Notes under the pieces: generated by a model
The model's database searches: none
The model's input: the letters and a program-made list of their open reading frames with translations, nothing else
Told to the model about the DNA's origin: nothing
Translations under genes and position numbers: made by a program
Shown here: piece after piece, positions 29,175 through 38,095 of the stretch
Layout of the letters: every line of letters begins with the position of its first letter
Position numbering within the stretch: the stretch's first letter is position 1
DNA from: Stutzerimonas stutzeri RCH2
GTDB lineage: Bacteria > Pseudomonadota > Gammaproteobacteria > Pseudomonadales > Pseudomonadaceae
NCBI RefSeq assembly: GCF_000327065.1
Contig: NC_019936.1
Coordinates: 4,511,058-4,575,057, forward strand
Length of the DNA stretch: 64,000 nt
Reading direction: 5' to 3'

Positions 29175-29702
29175 ATGACTCAGCTGCCCCGTTTGGCCCT
29201 TTTTGCGGCCTTGTTACTGACCCTGCTTCCCGCTCACGCACAGAAAATCCTGCCCGGCCTCTGGGAGTTCAGCAGTGGCGATATTCAGGTGGATGGACAG
29301 CAGATGCCGGGCATGGACGCGATGCTTGCGCAGATGCAGAACCTGCCTGCCGAGCAACGCCGGATGATGGAAGAGATGCTCGCCGCGCAGGGGGTAAAGC
29401 TCGGCGGCAAGGGCGTACAGATCTGCCTGAGCAAGGCGCAAGTCGAAGCGGACGAGCTACCGTTTCAGGATGACCCGGCCTGTACCCAGGAAATCACCGA
29501 GCGCAGCGAGAAGCTATGGAAGTTCCGCTTCGAATGCCCTGACGCGCGCGGCCAGGGCGAAACGCGCTTTATCAGTGACAAGGAGTTCGTCAGTACCGTA
29601 AACAGCGAATACCGTCAGGGCGCCGAAACCGGCAGTTCAAGAATCGAATCCCATGCGCGCTGGGTCGCCGACGACTGCGGCACGCTGAAACCGGCACGCT
29701 GA
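29175..29702 (+). CDS. DUF3617 secreted protein
   Basis: 175 residues with a signal peptide (MTQLPRLALFAALLLTLLPAHAQ) followed by ILPGLWEFSSGDIQVDGQQMP, the start of a DUF3617 domain, and three or four cysteines (ICLSKAQ, DPACTQE, FECPDA, DDCGTLKP) spaced as for disulfides. The ATG at 29175 has GGAGAAAG upstream. The function of this periplasmic family is unknown. Confidence 0.82.
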   Translation: MTQLPRLALFAALLLTLLPAHAQKILPGLWEFSSGDIQVDGQQMPGMDAMLAQMQNLPAEQRRMMEEMLAAQGVKLGGKGVQICLSKAQVEADELPFQDDPACTQEITERSEKLWKFRFECPDARGQGETRFISDKEFVSTVNSEYRQGAETGSSRIESHARWVADDCGTLKPAR

Positions 29703-29717
29703 GAAGCCGATGGCCGA

Positions 29718-29733
29718 GGTTCCACGTGAAACC
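29718..29733. other. parS: parS-like centromere site (ParB binding)
   Basis: GGTTCCACGTGAAACC matches 14 of 16 positions of the widely conserved parS sequence TGTTCCACGTGAAACA, differing only in the outermost base at each end. It lies in the 52-base gap between two convergent genes, about 20 kb from parAB. It was the only match I found in the window. Confidence 0.85.
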
Positions 29734-29754
29734 CCCATGGCGGCTGGGTTCCAG

Positions 29755-30117
29755 CTACTGACTTACCCAGGCGCCTTGGCTGTTTTGCTCACAGGCTGGC
29801 TGCAGATAGCGCGCGTCGCTGGCGACACCGTAGTAATGGATGTCCTGGCGATAGGGCAGATTGGAAACCTGGGCATTGCGGCAGATGCCGAACGCGCCAT
29901 CCGGGCACTGCTCGACGAACTCGACCTTGACCTCCTGATCCTTCAGCTGCGGCTGGCAGAAGCCGCTGCGAAACAGCTCGGCGGGAATGTTGATGTTCGC
30001 CTGACACAGCTTCACTTCCACCCGCTCGTCGTGGCTGTGGATGATGCAGGCCTCGGCCATGACGTCGCCAGCAATGAGTACGCCGCAAACGGCTGTCAGC
30101 AAGAACGGTAATCGCAC
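29755..30117 (-). CDS. small secreted cysteine-containing protein, unknown
   Basis: 120 residues with a signal peptide (MRLPFLLTAVCGVLIAGDVMA) and six or so cysteines in the mature part (EACIIHSH, VKLCQANIN, GFCQPQL, EQCPDG, GICRNAQ, QPACEQN), suggesting a disulfide-bonded periplasmic protein. I do not recognise the family. Its upstream region is shared with the divergent GTPase gene. Confidence 0.7.
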   Translation of the reverse strand: MRLPFLLTAVCGVLIAGDVMAEACIIHSHDERVEVKLCQANINIPAELFRSGFCQPQLKDQEVKVEFVEQCPDGAFGICRNAQVSNLPYRQDIHYYGVASDARYLQPACEQNSQGAWVSQ

Positions 30118-30206
30118 GATTTAATCCCTCGTCGAATCGCGGCGACTTTATCACGGGCGGGCTTTTCCCCTTCCAGCCGCTTCGCAAAATGCGCACCATA
30201 GCCGCC

Positions 30207-31175
30207 ATGCTCGAACATATCCCGACCCATCTCATCGCCGGCCCGCTGGGCGCCGGCAAAACCAGCCTGATCCGTGATCTGCTGAGCCAGAAGCCGGCCG
30301 ATGAACGCTGGGCAGTACTGATCAATGAGTTCGGCCAGATCGGTCTGGATGCCGCGCTGCTGAGCACCGGCGCGGACGGTATTACCCTCGCGGAAATCCC
30401 CGGCGGCTGCCTGTGCTGCGTCAACGGCGTGCCGTTTCAGGTCGGTCTCGGCCGGCTGCTGCGCCAGGCACGTCCGGACCGGCTGCTGATCGAGCCCTCT
30501 GGCCTGGGGCACCCCGCCGAGCTGCTGCGCCAGCTCAGCCAGGCACCATGGCAGACAGTCCTGGCCGTTCAGCCGACCGTGCTGGTGCTGGATGCCGATG
30601 GCCTGAGCCGCGGCTTGCCGCTGCCCGACAGCCAGCAGCAGGCGTTGGCTGACGCCGGTCTGCTGTTGATGAATAAAAGCGAATCGCTCGACGAGGCGGC
30701 ACGGGCAGCACTGAGTGGTCGCCTGCCACGGTGCCCGCTGTTCTGGACCCGCCACGGTCGGCTGCCTATCGCGAAATTGCCGGGAATCGAGGTGCGCGCC
30801 AGCGAACAATCGCAGGCGGTTGTGCTGCCGACAGGAGCTGCCTCGCTGCCACAGGTATGGCTCGATCCGACCAGAGCGATCTGCCAGGTGCAGGCGACGC
30901 CGGAAAACTGGAGCATCGGGTGGCGCTGGCACCCAAGCCAGCGCTTCGACCTCGAGGCAATTGCGCAGTGGCTGGCGCAGTGGCCATGGCGCCGCGCCAA
31001 ACTGGTCGTCCAGGGCTGCAGCGGCTGGCAGTCGGCCAATGCCCTGGATGGCGAGGCGCTGGTCTTCAGCCCCAGCGAGTGGCGCCGCGATTCGCGGATC
31101 GAGCTGATCTTTGCCGAGCCCCAGCCACAGGCCGAGCTGGAAAGCGCCATGGAGGGCTGTCGTATCCGCGCTTGA
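30207..31175 (+). CDS. CobW/COG0523 family GTPase
   Basis: 322-residue G3E-family P-loop GTPase: Walker A GPLGAGKT (residues 12-19), INEFGQIGLD (switch/Mg region, 39-48), the metal-binding CxCC motif Cys68-Leu-Cys70-Cys71, and NKSE in the base-recognition region. It has a short C-terminal CobW_C-like domain. Such proteins are metal chaperones, often for zinc or cobalamin. No Zur box or zinc-target paralogue is visible, so the metal cannot be named. An ATG at 30189 is an alternative start. Confidence 0.88.
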   Translation: MLEHIPTHLIAGPLGAGKTSLIRDLLSQKPADERWAVLINEFGQIGLDAALLSTGADGITLAEIPGGCLCCVNGVPFQVGLGRLLRQARPDRLLIEPSGLGHPAELLRQLSQAPWQTVLAVQPTVLVLDADGLSRGLPLPDSQQQALADAGLLLMNKSESLDEAARAALSGRLPRCPLFWTRHGRLPIAKLPGIEVRASEQSQAVVLPTGAASLPQVWLDPTRAICQVQATPENWSIGWRWHPSQRFDLEAIAQWLAQWPWRRAKLVVQGCSGWQSANALDGEALVFSPSEWRRDSRIELIFAEPQPQAELESAMEGCRIRA

Positions 31176-31177
31176 GC

Positions 31178-31552
31178 TCAGTCGCGCGGCCGGCGCCAAT
31201 CGTCCAGCTGAATCACCCGACCCGGCTCGTCGGCGGGCTGGAAAGGATGGGCAGCCAGCTCGATCCGTCCGACCTGAGCGCCGAACATGACGATGGTGCC
31301 CGGATGCCGTTGCTCACCGGTCACGGTGAACTCGAAACCGTAGATTCGGGCCAGCCGGCGCTGGCCGCGTGCGTCGGCCAGCAAGGTCAGTTTGCGAAAG
31401 GCGACATTGCCGTCGAGCAACTCGACATCGAGCTTCTTGCAATGCCGTCGCACCGCCTGCAGCGCCCGCTCGCGAATGCCATGGGAATGCCACAGCCAGG
31501 CGCCGGCCGCGGCCAGCAGCATGAAGAGGAATAGATTGCTCAGAGTCAGCAT
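31178..31552 (-). CDS. DUF3301 membrane-anchored protein
   Basis: 124 residues with one N-terminal membrane helix (LFLFMLLAAAGAWLWHS) then a soluble domain (ALQAVRRHCKKLDVELLDGNVAFRKLTLLAD ... RIYGFEFTVTGEQRHPGTIVMFG) as in DUF3301. Converges with the GTPase gene, with two bases between the stops. Function unknown. Confidence 0.82.
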   Translation of the reverse strand: MLTLSNLFLFMLLAAAGAWLWHSHGIRERALQAVRRHCKKLDVELLDGNVAFRKLTLLADARGQRRLARIYGFEFTVTGEQRHPGTIVMFGAQVGRIELAAHPFQPADEPGRVIQLDDWRRPRD

Positions 31553-31634
31553 GGAGTTTCGGAAAGTAACCGGCGGGCGTACAGCTTAGCAGGCCGCGGC
31601 CCTGCTGCCGTGTCGATGCAGGCGCCTATCCGCC

Positions 31635-32042
31635 TCAGCTTTCCAGCCAGACGTCGCGGGCCCAGTGCCATACCGTTTCCCAGGTTTCCTCGGTCAGCTC
31701 GGCCTCGTCGCCGTCCCATAGCGTGACTTCGCCGTCCAGATCGACCACGTAGTAATCGCGCCCATCCTGGCAGATCGGGATCAGGTCGCGCGGTACGCCC
31801 GCGTCCCAGGCGTTGGCCGCAACTTCCGGCAAGTAGGTATGCGACTGCGGATCGGTGGCAGTGACCGGCTCCAAGTGCCCGTAGATGACATCGCTGACCT
31901 GCAGCAGAAACTCGCGCAAGCCGAACGGCAGGTTGATCAGCAGCTGCTCCTCGATTTCCACCAGCAGATCATCGTCCGGCAACTCCAGCGGTACCGGCAC
32001 TGGCTCGTTGAGCTCGCGCAGCTGTTCGATGACTTCTTCCAC
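31635..32042 (-). CDS. SMI1/KNR4 (SUKH) family protein
   Basis: 135 residues from a GTG at 32042 (MEEVIEQLRELNEPVPVPLEL) with AGGAGG five bases upstream. The open frame extends 49 codons farther, but that part has no family similarity and includes a poor start. SUKH features include the acidic N-terminal region and WETVWHWARDVWLES at the end. Family members are often immunity proteins to contact-dependent toxins; no toxin gene is adjacent, and this lone conserved Pseudomonas type may have another role. Confidence 0.82.
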   Translation of the reverse strand: MEEVIEQLRELNEPVPVPLELPDDDLLVEIEEQLLINLPFGLREFLLQVSDVIYGHLEPVTATDPQSHTYLPEVAANAWDAGVPRDLIPICQDGRDYYVVDLDGEVTLWDGDEAELTEETWETVWHWARDVWLES

Positions 32043-32270
32043 ATCCACCTCCTGTCGTATGCCCCTGGGCAAGGCCCCGTTTATACAGTCCGCCGAATTG
32101 GCGAGCCAGTTCTGTCGCGTTAAAGTGCGGGGCCAAGCGAAACACTCGGTTAAGACTTTCCCCACAACTCCCACGCTCAACCTGCACAATCGCAGACCTT
32201 AGGTAGCAACTTGCATTGGTGCCTGCCCGCCACCTCCGGTCCGTACCGGGCCTGAACAAGGACACACACA

Positions 32271-34541
32271 ATGGCCACTACCGAAGCTCGGGACCTGCTC
32301 GCGGCGATCGACCGATGCGCCGATGAACCCATCCATATACCTGGCAGCATCCAGCCCCACGGGTTTCTGCTGGTGGTCAGCGAGCCGGAACTGCACGTGC
32401 AGCAGGCCAGCGAGAACGTCCAGCAGTGGCTTGGCGTCGAGGCGCAGTCACTGCTCGGTCAACCGCTATCGAACCTGCTGCCGACGGCGCGCCTCGAAGC
32501 GGGTCTGGCAGCACTGACCGAGGACGACCACAACCCGTTTCATCTGAGCGATGTCTGCATCCGCGTCCACGGCACCGTGGACCAGACCTTCGCCCTGCTC
32601 GGGCATCGCCACGGCGGTCACCTGATTCTTGAATTCGAGCGTGCGGACAACGCGCACCAGGCCTACGACGCCCTGTACCCCCTGATGCGCACCTTCGTCG
32701 TTCAGTTGCAGGAGACGCGCGAGCTTGAAGCGCTGTGCCAACTGGCGGTGCGCGAGGTCAAGCGCATCACCGGTTTCGGCCGCGTCAAGGCTTACCGTTT
32801 CGATGCCGAAGACAATGGGCTGGTGCTGGCTGAGGTCGCTGATCCCGGCTATCCGAGCTATCTGGGACTGTGCTTTCCCGCCGCGGACATACCGCCACAG
32901 GCACGCCGCCTGTACCGGGAGAACCTGATCCGCGTGATTCAGGACGCCAACTACACGCCCTCCCCTCTGGTGCCTGCACTGAACCCGGTTTCGGGAGCGC
33001 CGCTGGACCTGAGCTTTGCCGCATTGCGCAGCGTCTCCCCGGTGCATCTGCAATACATGCGCAATATGGGCACGCTGGCGTCGATGTCGATCTCCATCGT
33101 CATTCGCGACCGCCTCTGGGGCCTGATCTCCTGCCATGATGCCGAACCGCGCGCGGTCAGCTACCAGACCCGCACCGCCTGCGAACTGCTCGGCCGCATC
33201 CTTTCGCTGCAGATCGAAGCGCGGGAAACGGAAACCCTGGCCCAGCGCAAACTGGAACTGCGCCACCAGATCGTGCATCTGCTCTCGGCCATGGCCGACC
33301 GTGACAGCGTGGTCGAGGGCTTCCGCCACCTGCCGGACGTCGTGCTGGGTTTCGCTGCAGCCGACGGTGCGGCGATCATTTCCGCGGACAAATGCGAAAC
33401 CGTCGGCAATACACCCGACCACCTGCAGATCCTGCGGTTGACCGAATGGCTGGGCGAACGACGCGACCAGCTGATCTTTCATAGCGACTGCATCAGCGGG
33501 GACATTCCCGAGATGCCGGAGCTGGCCGGCCACTGCGCCGGCGTCATGGCGATTTCCATCTCGCGCTTGCACGCGCATTACCTCATCTGGTTCCGCCAGG
33601 AGCAGATCAAGACGGTCAATTGGGCAGGCGCGCCGGAAAAACAGGTCGACCGCCAGAGCGGTGCACTCAGCCCGCGGCACAGCTTCGCGCGCTGGCAGGA
33701 AACCTTGCGCGGCTATGCGCAGCCCTGGGACCCGGTGGTCATCGAAGGGGCGCTGGAGCTGCGCAACGCGGTGCTTGGCATCGTCTTGCGCAAGGCCGAG
33801 GAAATGGCTCAGCTGGCCGGCGAACTGCGCGCCAGCAACAAGGAACTGGAGGCCTTTTCCTACAGCGTGTCCCACGATCTGCGCGCGCCGTTACGGCATA
33901 TCGCCGGCTACACCGAACTGCTCAGCGAGATGGAAAGCAGCCAGCTGAGCGAACGCGGTATGCGCTTTCTCGACAACATTGCCGACGCCGCGCGCTTTGC
34001 CGGCACGCTGGTGGACAACCTGCTGAGCTTTTCACAGATGGGTCGCGCGGCGCTGCGCCTGACGGATGTGGATCTGGAAGCGCTGGTCGCCTCGATCCGC
34101 GAGGAGCTGGCGCCTGATTGCGAGGGCCGTCAGATCGAGTGGCACCTGTTGCCGATGCCGATCGTCGTGGCTGATGCGGCCTTCCTCCATATGGTGTTGC
34201 GCAACCTCATCGACAACGCGGTCAAGTACAGCCGTACCCGTGAGGTCGCCGTGATCGAAGTGGGTGCCGAGCAACGCGCCGGCGAAGTCGTGGTCTACGT
34301 GCGCGACAACGGCGTCGGCTTCGACATGCAGTACGCCGGCAAGCTGTTCGGCGTATTCCAGCGACTGCACCGCATGGAGGAGTTCGAGGGCACCGGTATC
34401 GGCCTGGCCAGCGTACACCGGATCATCGAGCGCCACGATGGCCGGGTCTGGGCCGAAGGCCAGCTGGACAAGGGCGCCACCTTCTATTTCTCTCTACCCA
34501 AACTGACCTATACGTCCTCCCTCTTGGACCGAGACATCTGA
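32271..34541 (+). CDS. bphP: bacteriophytochrome histidine kinase
   Basis: Red/far-red photoreceptor kinase of 756 residues. Domain order: PAS (about 15-125), GAF (140-315), PHY (330-505), HisKA (about 520-590) and HATPase (about 640-745). The biliverdin-attachment cysteine is Cys16 (DRCADEPIHIPGSIQPHG). The chromophore-pocket motif reads PAADIP (203-208) with Asp206 kept but Ser replaced by Ala; His259 and His289 match the two pocket histidines, and the PHY tongue has PRHSF (468-472). The phosphoacceptor is His535 (SYSVSHDLRAP). N and G boxes are LRNLIDNAVKYS, VRDNGVGFD and GTGIGLA. First gene of a four-gene operon. Confidence 0.95.
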   Translation: MATTEARDLLAAIDRCADEPIHIPGSIQPHGFLLVVSEPELHVQQASENVQQWLGVEAQSLLGQPLSNLLPTARLEAGLAALTEDDHNPFHLSDVCIRVHGTVDQTFALLGHRHGGHLILEFERADNAHQAYDALYPLMRTFVVQLQETRELEALCQLAVREVKRITGFGRVKAYRFDAEDNGLVLAEVADPGYPSYLGLCFPAADIPPQARRLYRENLIRVIQDANYTPSPLVPALNPVSGAPLDLSFAALRSVSPVHLQYMRNMGTLASMSISIVIRDRLWGLISCHDAEPRAVSYQTRTACELLGRILSLQIEARETETLAQRKLELRHQIVHLLSAMADRDSVVEGFRHLPDVVLGFAAADGAAIISADKCETVGNTPDHLQILRLTEWLGERRDQLIFHSDCISGDIPEMPELAGHCAGVMAISISRLHAHYLIWFRQEQIKTVNWAGAPEKQVDRQSGALSPRHSFARWQETLRGYAQPWDPVVIEGALELRNAVLGIVLRKAEEMAQLAGELRASNKELEAFSYSVSHDLRAPLRHIAGYTELLSEMESSQLSERGMRFLDNIADAARFAGTLVDNLLSFSQMGRAALRLTDVDLEALVASIREELAPDCEGRQIEWHLLPMPIVVADAAFLHMVLRNLIDNAVKYSRTREVAVIEVGAEQRAGEVVVYVRDNGVGFDMQYAGKLFGVFQRLHRMEEFEGTGIGLASVHRIIERHDGRVWAEGQLDKGATFYFSLPKLTYTSSLLDRDI

Positions 34542-35014
34542 TGCTGAAACCGATACTGCTGGTGGAAGACAACCCCCACGACCTGGAACTCACGCTGATC
34601 GCGCTGGAGCGCAGCCAGCTGGCCAACGAAGTGGTGATCATGCGTGACGGCGCCGAAGCGCTGAGCTACCTGCAGCGCACCGGTGCCTACGCCGAGCGAG
34701 TCGACGGCAACCCTGCCGTGCTGTTGCTGGACCTCAAACTGCCCAAGGTCGACGGACTGGAAGTGCTCAAGACGGTGCGCGAGACCGCCGAGTTGCGCAG
34801 CATTCCGGTGGTCATGCTGACTTCCTCGCGGGAGGAGCCCGACCTGCTGAAAGCCTATGAACTCGGGGTGAACGCTTACGTGGTCAAACCGGTCGAATTC
34901 AAGGATTTCGTCGCCGCAATCTCCGATCTCGGTATTTTCTGGGCAGTACTCAACGAGCCGCCACCTGGTTCGCTGCGACTCAAGCGTGTACGCAACAAAG
35001 AAGAAAAGCACTGA
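34541..35014 (+). CDS. single-domain response regulator, Rcp1-like
   Basis: 157 residues consisting of one receiver domain: acidic pocket Glu9-Asp10, phosphoacceptor Asp64 (LLLDLKLPKVDG), Thr/Ser switch (MLTSS), Lys (VVKPVEF). The C-terminus LGIFWAVLNEPPPG is typical of phytochrome-partner regulators of the Rcp1/BphR group. The start overlaps the bphP stop (TGATG), so it is the probable phosphorylation target of the phytochrome kinase. No DNA-binding domain is present. Confidence 0.92.
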   Translation: MLKPILLVEDNPHDLELTLIALERSQLANEVVIMRDGAEALSYLQRTGAYAERVDGNPAVLLLDLKLPKVDGLEVLKTVRETAELRSIPVVMLTSSREEPDLLKAYELGVNAYVVKPVEFKDFVAAISDLGIFWAVLNEPPPGSLRLKRVRNKEEKH

Positions 35015-35081
35015 ACGAGCCTCTGCCCGCCAATGCCTGGCGGGCCGTCACGACGACTCCTGCATCCTCGACAGGATAGAT

Positions 35082-37487
35082 ATGCCAGCGTCAAAGAACA
35101 TCAGCGTCCTGTTCATCGAGGACAGCCCGCACGACGCCGAACTGGCCCAGCTGGCCCTGGAGCGCAGTGGCTACACGCTGCACACCGAGCTGGTCTACAG
35201 CCACGCCGGGGTCGTCGAAGCGCTGCAGCGGCGATCCTTCGACCTGATCCTGGCGGACTTCATTCTGCCCGGCTTCTCCGGTAGCCAGGCGTTGCAGGAA
35301 GCACAGCGGCTGGCGCCACAGACGCCTTTCATCTTTCTCTCCGGCGTATTCGGCGAAGAGCACGCAGTCAACATGATGCGCTCCGGCGCCGTCGACTATG
35401 TGCTCAAGCAGAAACTCGGCTTCCTGCCCAAGGCCGTCGAACGGGCGCTAGCGGAGGTCAACGAGCGCCGTCGCCGGCTACAGGCCGAGCAGGCGCTGCG
35501 TGAAGTGGAAGTGCGCGCGCGCCTGGCCATCGACGCGGCGCGCCTGGGCATGTGGGACTACGAGCCGCAGAGCGACACGCTGATCTGGGACGAGCGCTGC
35601 CGGGCCATGCTAGAAGTCGATACACAGACCCCGGTCGACATGCCGCTGTTCGAGAGCCTCTGCCATCCGGACGATCGCGAACGGATACGCGACCAGGTCG
35701 CCGGTGCCATTTCCGGTGAGAATGCCGGCGAGTTCTGTACCACCTACCGCGTGCTTTTCAAAGACGGCAGCCTGCGCTGGATGGAAACCCGCGGCCAGGC
35801 CTTCTTCGAAGGCGGCCAGTGCACCCGCTTCGTCGGCGTGGTGATGGACATCACCGAGCAGCAACTGGCGACACAGACGCTCAAGCAGCAGAACGAAACC
35901 CTCGGCGAGCGAGTGCAGCAGCGCACGCGCGAACGCGACCGTACCTGGGAGCTGTCACGCGACCTGCTGGCCGTTACCGATCTCGAGATGATGCCGGTTG
36001 CGCTCAACCCCATGTGGGAGCTGGCTTTCGACTTCCCCCTCGAGCAGTTGATGCAGCATTCGCTGACCTGGCTGGTGCACCCGGACGATCTGCAAGCGAC
36101 ACGGGAAGAAAACACGCGCGTCAGCCGCGGCAGGGTCGCCAATCGCTTCGTCAACCGCATGCGCCATCGCGACGGCAGCTATCGCTGGCTGTCCTGGTCG
36201 TTGGTGGCCGATGGCGGTCGTATTTATTCCGCGGCGCGGGACATCACCAGCGAAATCGCCGCGGTCGACAAACTGGCCGAAGCCAACCGCGAGCTGCGCG
36301 CGCAGATTCAGGAACGCGAGCGTGTCGAGGCCACATTGCAGCAGATGCAGCGCCTCGAAGCGGTCGGCCAGCTGACTGCAGGCGTCGCCCATGACTTCAA
36401 CAACCTGCTCACCGTCATTCTGACCAGCGCCAGCTTCCTGCAGAACGATCTGGAGCAAGGCGCGCCGGCAGAGCGCAGCCTGCGGCGGCTGCAATACATC
36501 CGCGAATCCGGCGAACGTGGCGCGACGCTGACCAGCCAGTTGCTTGCCTTCGCCCGTCGTCAGCAGTTGACACCCACGGCGATCGACCTCAACGACACCC
36601 TGGTCAGTCTGCTCAGCCTGCTGAAAAGCACCCTGGGCGGCAGTGTCAGCATCGAAACCGACACGCAGGCCAACATCTGGCATGCGCTGGTGGATCCAAC
36701 GCAGATCGAGATGATCATCCTCAACCTGGCGATCAACGCCCGCGACGCCATGGGCGATAGCGGGCGATTGACGCTGGGTACACGCAATGTGGTGATCACC
36801 GAACCGGCGCTGCGCGCCGAGGACCCGAGCCCCGGGGAATATGTCGTACTTTCGGTCACCGATACCGGCACCGGCATGAGCGAAGAGGTGCTGAGCAAGG
36901 CGTTCGAGCCGTTCTTCACCACCAAGGAGGTCGGCAAGGGCTCGGGGCTGGGCCTGGCTCAGGTATTCGGTTTCGCCAAGCAGTCCGGCGGTGGTGCACG
37001 CATCGAAAGCCGTCCGGGCGCCGGGACCACGGTAAAGGTATTCCTGCCGCGTACCGAGCCACCGGCAGCAACGGAGCCGACCGCTGCCCTGAGCGCCGGC
37101 AGCCAGGAAGACAACAGTCAGCATCGCATTCTGCTGGTCGATGACGATCACGCCGTGCGCGAAGTGACCGCGCAGATGCTGCAGAACCTTGGTTTCGCAG
37201 TCATCGAAGCAGACAGCGGCGAGCATGCCTTGCAGCTGCTCGGAGAAGGCATCGAAGTCGATCTGCTGCTGGCGGATTTCGCCATGCCCGGAATGAATGG
37301 CGGCGAACTGGCACGGGCGGTACGGGTGGGCCAGCCCGAGCTGCCGGTGATATTCGTGACGGGCTATGCCGAGCTGTGTGAATTGGGCCTGGTTGGTTAC
37401 TCGATCATCCAGAAGCCGTTTCGTGAAGATCAGCTGGCCAACAAGATTCACCTCGCATTGCGCGAAGGCAGCCTGACCGATGGCTGA
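35082..37487 (+). CDS. hybrid sensor histidine kinase (REC-PAS-PAS-HK-REC)
   Basis: 801 residues. Order: N-terminal receiver (about 5-125, phosphoacceptor Asp59 in LILADFILPG), PAS domain (about 155-280), a coiled segment (TLKQQNETLGERVQQRTRERD), a second PAS (about 300-405), HisKA with His437 (GVAHDFNNLLT), HATPase (N box NLAINARDAMG, G boxes DTGTGMS and GSGLGLAQV), and a C-terminal receiver with Asp732 (LLLADFAMPGMNG). The ATG at 35082 has AGGA upstream. It lies between the phytochrome regulator and the heme oxygenase; the N-terminal receiver may take phosphate from BphP, which is inference. No HPt domain is in the window. Confidence 0.9.
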   Translation: MPASKNISVLFIEDSPHDAELAQLALERSGYTLHTELVYSHAGVVEALQRRSFDLILADFILPGFSGSQALQEAQRLAPQTPFIFLSGVFGEEHAVNMMRSGAVDYVLKQKLGFLPKAVERALAEVNERRRRLQAEQALREVEVRARLAIDAARLGMWDYEPQSDTLIWDERCRAMLEVDTQTPVDMPLFESLCHPDDRERIRDQVAGAISGENAGEFCTTYRVLFKDGSLRWMETRGQAFFEGGQCTRFVGVVMDITEQQLATQTLKQQNETLGERVQQRTRERDRTWELSRDLLAVTDLEMMPVALNPMWELAFDFPLEQLMQHSLTWLVHPDDLQATREENTRVSRGRVANRFVNRMRHRDGSYRWLSWSLVADGGRIYSAARDITSEIAAVDKLAEANRELRAQIQERERVEATLQQMQRLEAVGQLTAGVAHDFNNLLTVILTSASFLQNDLEQGAPAERSLRRLQYIRESGERGATLTSQLLAFARRQQLTPTAIDLNDTLVSLLSLLKSTLGGSVSIETDTQANIWHALVDPTQIEMIILNLAINARDAMGDSGRLTLGTRNVVITEPALRAEDPSPGEYVVLSVTDTGTGMSEEVLSKAFEPFFTTKEVGKGSGLGLAQVFGFAKQSGGGARIESRPGAGTTVKVFLPRTEPPAATEPTAALSAGSQEDNSQHRILLVDDDHAVREVTAQMLQNLGFAVIEADSGEHALQLLGEGIEVDLLLADFAMPGMNGGELARAVRVGQPELPVIFVTGYAELCELGLVGYSIIQKPFREDQLANKIHLALREGSLTDG

Positions 37488-38034
37488 GCTAAGGACACGT
37501 CTCAGACAGGCGACAGCTGCTCTGCACGAGCAAGTCGATACCGCCTACTCAGGCTTCGCTCTGGTCCAGCCGGACGACTATCGGCGCTTCCTGCGTGCTC
37601 ACGCCCGGGTGCTGAGCGCCACGGAAATTGCGCTGGAACAGGCCGGCGTCGCCGAGCTGCTCGACGACTGGCCGATGCGCGCGCGCCGGCACGCGCTGCT
37701 GGCCGATCTGGCTGAACTGGGCTGCCCTGCTCCCGCGCCGCTGCAGGCGCCGCGAATAAACGACATAGCCAGCTGCTGGGGCGCGGTCTACGTGCTCGAA
37801 GGATCGCGCCTGGGCGGGCGGGTACTGGCCCGACGCATACGCCTGGGCGACCCGACAGCACCGGTTCGCTTCCTTGAGCATGGTGACGTCGCGAGGCTCT
37901 GGCCGGCCTTTCTCACGCGGCTGGAACAGGCCGCTCCCGACTGTGCCTGGGCGCCGATGCTGGCCGCCGCCGAAGCGACGTTCGGCTTATTCGCCGCCGC
38001 TGCTACAGTCGAGCGGGACTACGACTACAGCTGA
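37480..38034 (+). CDS. bphO: biliverdin-producing heme oxygenase
   Basis: 184-residue heme oxygenase of the bacterial BphO type. The proximal heme ligand is His16 (TAALHEQVD) and the distal-helix glycine motif is YVLEGSRLGGRVLARR (about 104-119). It oxidises heme to biliverdin, the chromophore of BphP. Its start overlaps the hybrid-kinase stop by eight bases, so the operon makes both the apoprotein and the enzyme for its chromophore. In many Pseudomonas bphO precedes bphP; here it is last. Confidence 0.92.
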   Translation: MAELRTRLRQATAALHEQVDTAYSGFALVQPDDYRRFLRAHARVLSATEIALEQAGVAELLDDWPMRARRHALLADLAELGCPAPAPLQAPRINDIASCWGAVYVLEGSRLGGRVLARRIRLGDPTAPVRFLEHGDVARLWPAFLTRLEQAAPDCAWAPMLAAAEATFGLFAAAATVERDYDYS

Positions 38035-38038
38035 ACAG

Positions 38039-38068
38039 AAAAGGCCCCGCAGGGCCTTTTCCTTTTTG
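38039..38068 (+). terminator. rho-independent terminator of the bph operon
   Basis: AAAAGGCCC (38039-38047) and GGGCCTTTT (38052-38060) with loop CGCA, then CCTTTTT, directly after the heme oxygenase stop. It may also serve the convergent glmS gene. Confidence 0.88.
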
Positions 38069-38095
38069 CACACGCTCAGCTGCCCACAACGGCCG

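Noticed and set aside
31635..32189. Longer start for the SUKH protein at 32189
   Set aside because: The extra 49 codons show no similarity and lack a ribosome site, while AGGAGG is placed exactly for the GTG at 32042.
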